A DNA stretch of 12,556 bases, taken from the NCBI GenBank assembly GCA_023135995.1, contig JAGLRY010000163.1:1-12556 (forward strand), given 5' to 3'. Each line of letters begins with the position of its first letter. Within the stretch, counting starts at the first letter, position 1. Shown here one piece after another: positions 7,825 to 12,556 of this stretch. The notes below the pieces were generated by a model that searched no databases, had not been told where the DNA came from, and worked only from the letters and a program-made list of their open reading frames with translations. This DNA comes from Candidatus Aminicenantota bacterium (lineage in GTDB: Bacteria > Acidobacteriota > Aminicenantia > Aminicenantales > Aminicenantaceae). The translations under genes were made by a program, and so were the position numbers.

Positions 7825-9195
7825 TTAGACAAGTTGAGAGACGAAGTTTGCCGCCTTGTACAATCTCTCCTTTGCTTTCTCTTTTGATTTACTCTCCGAA
7901 ATGATCCTTATCATGGGTTCTGTCGCAGAAGCACGAATGTGGATCCAGCCATCTTTCCATTCAGTTTTTACCCCATCTACGGTAGATATCTGATGAGATG
8001 AGTATAGTTTTTTGATCTCACTGACGATAGAATGAGCTTTTACAGGCGGGCAGTATATCTTCTCCTTAACGATGTGGTATTTGGGAAGCTCTTTGACCAT
8101 TTCGGAGATTTTTTGGGTTCTCACAGCCATCATTTCCAATATCATTCCCATGGCCAAAAAACCGTCGAAGGCCGGATGGAAACCTCGGATGGCAATGCTT
8201 CCGCTCCCTTCTCCCGCCATCACGCCATCTTCTTCGATCATTGTCTGAATGCAGTTAGATTGTCCGACCTTGGTCTTGATAACATCGCATCCATGACATC
8301 GAGAGACATCTTCGATCATTCGTGAGGTGGAATAATTGGTGATGACCGAACCGGGTTGTTTTCGCAAATAATATCCCGCTATCAGGGGAAGCGTATATTC
8401 CTCAGACAGCGTTTCACCATCTTCGGCCACGATAGAGATGCGGCTGACATCACTGTTGAGTAGAAAGCCCACGTCGGCTTTCATAATTTTGGTAATTGAG
8501 GCCACCTCTGAAGCATTCCGTGGTCGAGGCTCGGGGTCGTGGGGGAAATATCCCGTCGGTTCGTTGTTAACAGGAATCAAATCACAGCCCAGTCGTTTGC
8601 AGAAGGCATCGACAATTCCTGCGCCTCCACCATTACAAGCATCGATAACCACCTTATAGGCCGCCTTTCTTATGGCACTCCCATCGAGGAATTTAGAAAG
8701 CTTAGTGAAATAGGTGTCCAAATAGTCTGTACGTGATGCCACAAATCCCAGCTTGTCGGTGGGTACTTTCTTGAATTTTTCCAGGTGATAGATGTCCAGG
8801 ACCTCTTCGCCCTGGTAGGAATTCAGGTATGTCCCCTCGTGATTGATGAAGGTCAAGGCGTTCCAATCAGCATCATTATGCCCTGCGGAGATGGAGATTG
8901 CCCCCCTGGCCTTAAGTCTTTTGACCATGTATTGTAGAATAGGCGTCGGGCAGATTCCTAGGTCGATAACTTTACAACCTGTTGCAAGCAATGCGGATGT
9001 TGTTGCCGCGTGGAGCATCGGCCCCGATATTCGCGTATCTCTTCCCAGGAGGACTTTCTGAGAATTTAGGTAAGTGCCGAATGTGCTGGCGAAATTCATG
9101 ATCAACTCGGGTGTGAGTGTGTCGCCGACGATCCCTCTGACGCCAGATATTCCAATTTTTAGAAGCTTCACTTTACTGGTCCATATCGGATTCAA
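7825..9195 (-). CDS. Phosphohexomutase paralogue with lost catalytic residues (probable pseudoenzyme)
   Basis: A 456-residue full-length homologue of the mutase just downstream, aligning throughout (ISGVRGIVGD near the start, LGICPTP, RASATEP near the end). The active-site serine loop reads SAGHND (103-108) instead of TASHNP, so the phosphorylated serine is G105 (codon GGG at 8883-8881). The metal loop DADAD is NSDVS: N247, D249, S251. The sugar-binding loop AGEGSG keeps E329, and the phosphate loop RASATEP (421-427) keeps R, S, T and E. It therefore should not catalyse phosphoryl transfer by the family mechanism but could still bind a sugar phosphate. The frame is uninterrupted, which argues for selection. 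A regulatory or scaffold partner of the active mutase is inference. The start is uncertain: TTG at 9195 lacks a ribosome binding site and overlaps a possible -10 box; GTG at 9171, with GGA 8 bases upstream, is a good alternative. Confidence 0.9.
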   Translation of the reverse strand: MNPIWTSKVKLLKIGISGVRGIVGDTLTPELIMNFASTFGTYLNSQKVLLGRDTRISGPMLHAATTSALLATGCKVIDLGICPTPILQYMVKRLKARGAISISAGHNDADWNALTFINHEGTYLNSYQGEEVLDIYHLEKFKKVPTDKLGFVASRTDYLDTYFTKLSKFLDGSAIRKAAYKVVIDACNGGGAGIVDAFCKRLGCDLIPVNNEPTGYFPHDPEPRPRNASEVASITKIMKADVGFLLNSDVSRISIVAEDGETLSEEYTLPLIAGYYLRKQPGSVITNYSTSRMIEDVSRCHGCDVIKTKVGQSNCIQTMIEEDGVMAGEGSGSIAIRGFHPAFDGFLAMGMILEMMAVRTQKISEMVKELPKYHIVKEKIYCPPVKAHSIVSEIKKLYSSHQISTVDGVKTEWKDGWIHIRASATEPMIRIISESKSKEKAKERLYKAANFVSQLV

Positions 9196-9200
9196 TTATA
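9195..9200 (-). promoter_or_regulatory. Possible -10 box before the mutase-nagB genes
   Basis: On the minus strand the bases 9200-9195 read TATAAT, a perfect -10 hexamer, but no good -35 lies 16-18 bases upstream. If used, transcription would begin near 9188, inside the longest reading of the first mutase, favouring its GTG start at 9171. The mutases and nagB could then be expressed separately from the upstream genes. Confidence 0.25.
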
Positions 9201-9201
9201 T

Positions 9202-9211
9202 ACAAATTTGT
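9202..9211. repeat. Perfect palindrome ACAAATTTGT next to the -10-like box
   Basis: A 10-base perfect palindrome immediately upstream of the TATAAT at 9200-9195, where an operator for a dimeric regulator could sit. AT-rich palindromes of this length arise by chance, and no second copy was noticed in the window, so the regulatory reading is weak. Confidence 0.25.
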
Positions 9212-9223
9212 GTTTTGCTGAAA

Positions 9224-9239
9224 GTGATCCTTTTATCAC
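9224..9239 (-). terminator. Weak hairpin after the GH88/105-like gene
   Basis: GTGAT and ATCAC form a 5-pair stem around a 6-base loop, 18 bases after the stop of the hydrolase gene. On the minus strand the following bases (TTTC) are a poor U-tract. It could attenuate transcription between the hydrolase and mutase genes, but the stem is short and the call is tentative. Confidence 0.2.
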
Positions 9240-9256
9240 ACGCCCCACAAAACTTT

Positions 9257-10309
9257 CTAAGAAGAAGGGCATTCGGATGCTGCTGTTTCCATTAAAATGA
9301 AGAAGGCCTGGCCTTCTGTAGCCGTTCCCGCGGATTCAAAGTTGGGCGCTCCGCACACATCTTGGACAAGGCCGTATTTATCGACCTTCTGGTGGGCAGC
9401 TTTTCGCATACGGTCCGCGTGTTTCCTGTACGAAACATCTAACCATCGGCCTTGAATTCCGCGGTATATGGAGTAGGCGAGCATCTGAGAAAGGTTCGTT
9501 TCGATGAATGTTTTGGGATTGTCAACGACATCGTGAAAAAGCCCGTCAAGGCGTTGATACGCAAGGCATCCGTCGATGACTTCGCGGACATAGGACACCA
9601 ACCGCTTTTTTTCTCTCGCCATTTGTTGAGGCAACGCTTTAATGACCCTAGCCATGCCTGCTGCGGCCCAACCATTTCCCACTCCCCAGAAGTCTTTCCT
9701 GTAGAAATCGTTCAGGTCATCGTCCCATATCTGGGAAAAGAGTTTTTTCTCCGGATTCCAGAGCAGTTTTCGGAATCCTTCGATCTGCTTCACGGCTTCG
9801 CCTGGACGTCCGGCGACGGCGATAAAAGGAGGCGCCATGTACATAGAGTCAACCCAAACCTGAGGTTTATGGACGATGTGGTAGAGCGTCCCATCTTTGG
9901 TTTTGGGAGCCTTTGTCAGCAAATAATCGAGCATATTTTCCGCTCCTCTTTGAAGTGTGGAATCTCCTGTAGTTTTGGCCGCGAAGAGGACGGCTTCGCC
10001 GTTTGCGGCGGGGTCGGTCACACCCTGATTAGAACTGACAACTGCCAGCCTTCCGTCATCGAGCTGGCGAAGAACGGCATCCTTTGCCATCAGGATTACC
10101 CATTCGGTCTCACCAGACTCTAGCATGGCTTGGGCTGCTACACCTTGCTCCCATGCATACCGCTGCATAGACAGCATCGCTCGTTTTACTTTTTCGATTT
10201 TTTCACTCAAGGCTGCCTTTTGAGTGACATTCTTTTCTCCAATAAAGAGAGATGCTCCAGTTGCAGCGCTGTACAGCGCTCCGTTTTTTAGAAATTTTCG
10301 TCTTTTCAT
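9257..10309 (-). CDS. Tat-signal GH88/GH105-like unsaturated uronyl hydrolase
   Basis: A 350-residue (alpha/alpha)6-barrel glycoside hydrolase of the GH88/GH105 (YteR-like) group, whose members hydrate and split off unsaturated uronic acids left by polysaccharide lyases. Family marks are YAWEQGVAAQA (51-61), the WVDSMYMAPP stretch (152-161) with the likely general acid/base D154, WGVGNGWAAAGMA (208-220), and the C-terminal GTATEGQAFFILME stretch (328-341). The N-terminus KRRKFLK (2-8) plus a hydrophobic run to about 23 is a Tat-type signal, though a clear AxA cleavage site is not seen, so it may remain membrane-anchored. The ATG at 10309 has GAGGGG just upstream. It lies 71 bases after the deacetylase gene and 61 before the first mutase. 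The WEQG-containing subgroup is also known from fungal YteR-like proteins. The substrate, pectin-type or glycosaminoglycan-type, is undetermined. Confidence 0.88.
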   Translation of the reverse strand: MKRRKFLKNGALYSAATGASLFIGEKNVTQKAALSEKIEKVKRAMLSMQRYAWEQGVAAQAMLESGETEWVILMAKDAVLRQLDDGRLAVVSSNQGVTDPAANGEAVLFAAKTTGDSTLQRGAENMLDYLLTKAPKTKDGTLYHIVHKPQVWVDSMYMAPPFIAVAGRPGEAVKQIEGFRKLLWNPEKKLFSQIWDDDLNDFYRKDFWGVGNGWAAAGMARVIKALPQQMAREKKRLVSYVREVIDGCLAYQRLDGLFHDVVDNPKTFIETNLSQMLAYSIYRGIQGRWLDVSYRKHADRMRKAAHQKVDKYGLVQDVCGAPNFESAGTATEGQAFFILMETAASECPSS

Positions 10310-10323
10310 TATCCCCTCATGTA

Positions 10324-10353
10324 ATATTAAAAATTTATAAATCTCATTTCCAA
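10324..10353 (-). promoter_or_regulatory. Weak internal promoter candidate
   Basis: On the minus strand TTGGAA (10353-10348) and TAATAT (10329-10324) are 18 bases apart in an AT-rich 71-base spacer upstream of the GH88/105-like gene; each matches its consensus at 4 of 6 positions. It could drive the hydrolase separately, but AT-rich spacers give such matches often. Confidence 0.18.
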
Positions 10354-10380
10354 TCGGAGCGCGCGACTAACTGTCACAAA

Positions 10381-11292
10381 TCAAAAAGCCGTCCTCCACT
10401 CACAATTTTTTAACAAATGATCCACCCTAAGGAAGGTGTAATCTCTCTGTATGAGATAATGGATCAAATTTGCCAGCTGGCCGTAAAATTTATCTTTTCG
10501 ATCCGGGTGAGTTCCGATGTGCAGCAACAGAATGAAACCATTCAGACCAGATGGATATTTGTTCTCATAATCGACTATACTGGAATAAATTAGATCTGAC
10601 GTTTTGTAGTTGGCCATGTCAGGAGTTGTGTAATCCGCAGTGGATAAGGTACCTGGAGTGAAATTGATGAGAGTGAGTCCGAGCTCTCTTGCCCAATCGG
10701 CAATTTTGTTGTTGTGCCATTCGAAGGGCGGGACAAAGTAGACGGCCTTTTTCCTCTCAATACCAAAACGAGCCATGACTGCATAGTTATCCTGGATATC
10801 TTTAACAAACTCTTGTTTTGTGATCAGAGTTACCTCCCTGTCTTTCCAGGAGCAGTAGAGGATATGTTTGTCGGAATGCGGGCCCAGATAATGCCCCTCG
10901 GTGATTAATCCGAATATGAGGTTTGAGTTAGAGGGATTTCTGTAAAAATCCCCAGTAAAGAAGAAAGATCCGGGAATTTTTTCTTCCTTTAAGACTTTTC
11001 GGATAGTGGATCCTCCATCAGAAAAATCACCGCCAGTGAAAATGAGGGCTAGTTTTTTTTTGTCTGTAGCACTGCGTATGATCGCACCATGTTCACGGAT
11101 GCATGTATGAGAGGATAGAAGAACATCTGCTGCTAGGTCATTTTGAGAATTGAAATCGGTCGAGGGATTGAATGGGAAATTGTTTTGTTGGGTTTGATAC
11201 TCAGATCCGGTATTTGGGACAGGAGAATGAATAATTGGCCAGAATAATCCAACAAGGATTATAAGACACGGGGCGAAACATATAGGTTTCAA
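10381..11292 (-). CDS. NodB-like polysaccharide deacetylase (CE4), variant motif
   Basis: A 303-residue protein with an N-terminal hydrophobic segment (about 6-22; signal peptide or anchor), a low-complexity linker rich in N, Q and S (about 25-55), and a NodB-type domain (about 80-295). The CE4 first motif, normally TFDDG, reads FTGGDFSDGG (85-94). The next strand is GSFFFTGDFYR (108-118), the metal motif HSDKH is at 139-143, PPFEW at 188-192, NFTPGT at 210-215 and LLLHIGT at 255-261 with H258. This pattern resembles a Bacteroidetes-type group of polysaccharide deacetylase-like proteins. D89 or D92 may serve as the first-motif aspartate. Activity on N-acetyl groups is likely but not certain. 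TTG at 11292 is the only plausible start: an in-frame TAA lies 18 bases upstream and later starts would remove the leader; a weak GGA is 5 bases before it. It follows the small membrane protein by 56 bases. Confidence 0.88.
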   Translation of the reverse strand: MKPICFAPCLIILVGLFWPIIHSPVPNTGSEYQTQQNNFPFNPSTDFNSQNDLAADVLLSSHTCIREHGAIIRSATDKKKLALIFTGGDFSDGGSTIRKVLKEEKIPGSFFFTGDFYRNPSNSNLIFGLITEGHYLGPHSDKHILYCSWKDREVTLITKQEFVKDIQDNYAVMARFGIERKKAVYFVPPFEWHNNKIADWARELGLTLINFTPGTLSTADYTTPDMANYKTSDLIYSSIVDYENKYPSGLNGFILLLHIGTHPDRKDKFYGQLANLIHYLIQRDYTFLRVDHLLKNCEWRTAF

Positions 11293-11348
11293 AATATCCG
11301 AAGCCTTTTATGGAGTTTTATTCTCCGCCAGTCTGCCGGATCTGATTC

Positions 11349-11492
11349 TTATTGATCTTCTCTGGGGGCGCTGAGATCTTCGAGCATTGCGATGATGTTT
11401 CGTATACCACCGAAGAAAACGATGACAACGAGAAGGGAATATCCGGAAAGTGTGAATAAAAGGACAACCTTCCACAAAAGAATCCAATTCAT
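11349..11492 (-). CDS. Small single-helix partner of the symporter (47 aa)
   Basis: A 47-residue protein starting MNWILLWKVVLLF and ending LEDLSAPREDQ. One transmembrane helix spans about 4-27, followed by GGIRNIIAMLEDL, an amphipathic cytosolic tail. This size, sequence style and position match the short proteins annotated as symporter small accessory proteins next to SSS-family transporters, from memory of such annotations. The start is well supported: AGGAGG at 11505-11500 with 7-base spacing, and ATG overlapping the symporter stop as ATGA (11492-11489), which implies translational coupling and roughly matched production. Its role is presumably assembly or regulation of the transporter, by inference. 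It is short enough to be missed by automatic gene calling. Confidence 0.85.
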   Translation of the reverse strand: MNWILLWKVVLLFTLSGYSLLVVIVFFGGIRNIIAMLEDLSAPREDQ

Positions 11493-12556
11493 TGTGTGGC
11501 CTCCTGTTGCGAATCTTTACTCCCCTGCAGCGTCCTTTTGTCGGGGAAGAGCAGTGAACCTGCAATCATTCCCACAATAGCTATAACAAAGGTCATCAGA
11601 CCGATAAATTTATCGCTCAGATAGAATGGGACGTTTTCTCCCTGGGTCCACGGACCGATACCCAGGATAGCCAGAAGCCCAGCGAAGAGAGCTAGAGTTG
11701 CACCGGTTTTACTTGCTTTTTTCCAGTACAATCCTGCAGCAACCACAGTAAAAGCTCCTGCAAGATAGATCGTACCGGTCACAGCCATGTAATTCCAGAG
11801 GGAGACCGGGGCTTCAAACCAGAGTCCCCAGATGAGGAGAAATATCCCAATGGTGACAATGGAGATGCGTGTGATGAGGAGGCGCTGTTTATCCGATAGC
11901 TGACCCTTTTTTAGCGGGGCGATGATATCCTGTGTGATGACTGAGCTCCAGCTCAGGAGGTAGCTGTCATGTGTGGACATGAAGGCGGCGAACATCCCTG
12001 CGGCGATCAGTCCCAAGAATCCGGAGGGCAACACCTTGGCAATAAATATAGGCATACCGAATTGACTGTTAAGAGCATCCGGGCCCTGGAATGCAGAGAG
12101 GAGTTTAGGGGACTGGGAGACAAAGACGAACGCACAGATACCCCAGAGCATGGGGATTACTCGCCGGGCGAGGTAGGACACCGAGCTCCAGGCGTAGAGC
12201 TGTTTGGCCACCTTAGGTGTTTTTGCCGAGAGAGCGCGCAGGGTTCCGGATTGCCAGAGAGCTCCCGCGGAGAAGGTGAGAACGACCATGAAGAGGACAT
12301 AGATCATCCCGAAGCCAGAGCCTTCAGCTACGGGATTGAACCAGGATGCGCTGTTGACGGTCTCCGGTGCTGTGAAGAGATTGCTCCAGCCGATCTTACG
12401 GATGGCAAAATAGGAACCGATGATCATCCCGATGGACAGGACGACAAACTGTAAAAAGTCGTTCAGAACGACAGAAACCATGCCTCCGAGGACCGTGTAG
12501 ATGAGGACCATGATCAGCATAGCCGACATGAAAAGCTTGAGGCCCGCGGGATTGCT
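11489..12556 (-). CDS. Sodium:solute symporter (SSS family), N-terminus beyond the window
   Basis: A 5'-truncated transporter; the frame is open to the right edge, showing about 355 residues of a family usually 500-600 long, so the first helices are missing. About nine hydrophobic helices are visible. The segment with YTVLGGMVSVVLNDFLQF matches the region of SSS proteins with a conserved GG and a later D..Q. The AAGMFAAFMSTHDSYLLSWS stretch is the SSS helix-8 signature; its Ser-Thr contributes to the conserved sodium site (Na2) of LeuT-fold symporters. The C-terminal tail KDSQQEATQ also encodes the ribosome binding site for the 47-residue partner, which overlaps the stop by 4 bases. It should drive sodium-coupled uptake through the inner membrane. 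The substrate is not readable; neighbours suggest a sugar, amino sugar or uronate. Confidence 0.93.
   Translation of the reverse strand, partial: SNPAGLKLFMSAMLIMVLIYTVLGGMVSVVLNDFLQFVVLSIGMIIGSYFAIRKIGWSNLFTAPETVNSASWFNPVAEGSGFGMIYVLFMVVLTFSAGALWQSGTLRALSAKTPKVAKQLYAWSSVSYLARRVIPMLWGICAFVFVSQSPKLLSAFQGPDALNSQFGMPIFIAKVLPSGFLGLIAAGMFAAFMSTHDSYLLSWSSVITQDIIAPLKKGQLSDKQRLLITRISIVTIGIFLLIWGLWFEAPVSLWNYMAVTGTIYLAGAFTVVAAGLYWKKASKTGATLALFAGLLAILGIGPWTQGENVPFYLSDKFIGLMTFVIAIVGMIAGSLLFPDKRTLQGSKDSQQEATQ

Noticed and set aside
9452..10123. 223-residue plus-strand open frame
   Set aside because: It is the antisense shadow of the GH88/105-like hydrolase, whose minus-strand protein has clear family motifs.
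11323..11340. GC-rich imperfect hairpin between the small protein and the deacetylase genes
   Set aside because: The stem has a mismatch and a three-base loop with no U-tract, so it does not qualify as a terminator.
11308..11565. 85-residue minus-strand open frame spanning the symporter end
   Set aside because: It overlaps both the symporter 3' end and the well-supported 47-residue gene in another frame, and its arginine- and histidine-rich sequence looks like a shadow translation.

Overview
The window looks like a carbohydrate-utilisation region from a Gram-negative, probably uncultivated bacterium. Evidence for this is two Tat-type signal peptides on carbohydrate-active or oxidoreductase proteins, a secreted GH20 hexosaminidase with accessory modules, a Bacteroidetes-style NodB deacetylase, a sodium:solute symporter with its small partner, and several TTG starts. 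An FCB or PVC lineage, or a candidate phylum such as KSB1 or Aminicenantes, fits by general resemblance. The sequence alone does not settle taxonomy. No RNA gene, CRISPR array, insertion sequence or prophage was seen.

Left half (24-5574), all plus strand: a cytosolic aldo/keto reductase, a 270-base gap without a gene, a small DUF218/YdcF-like protein, then a two-gene unit (22-base spacing) of a large secreted GH20 beta-N-acetylhexosaminidase and a Tat-exported aldo/keto reductase.

Right half (5657 to the right edge), all minus strand and converging on the left half across 82 bases. In transcription order it holds a 5'-truncated SSS-family symporter, a 47-residue single-helix protein overlapping it by ATGA, a NodB-like polysaccharide deacetylase, a Tat-type GH88/GH105-like unsaturated-uronyl hydrolase, two tandem phosphohexomutase paralogues, and NagB (glucosamine-6-phosphate deaminase). 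Gaps of 56-71 bases separate the first genes, and single bases separate the mutases and nagB, so a seven-gene operon is plausible.

A working model is that the exported enzymes trim an amino-sugar-containing glycan (possibly with uronic acid), the symporter takes up a product, and mutase plus NagB connect glucosamine phosphates to fructose-6-phosphate. No nagA or amino-sugar kinase is present, so the mutase-NagB pair could equally run towards UDP-GlcNAc synthesis.

The most striking point is the upstream mutase of the tandem pair. It is full length and intact, but its catalytic serine is glycine and two of three metal-binding aspartates are lost, while the sugar- and phosphate-binding loops are largely kept. 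It looks like a maintained pseudoenzyme, translationally coupled to its active paralogue and NagB.
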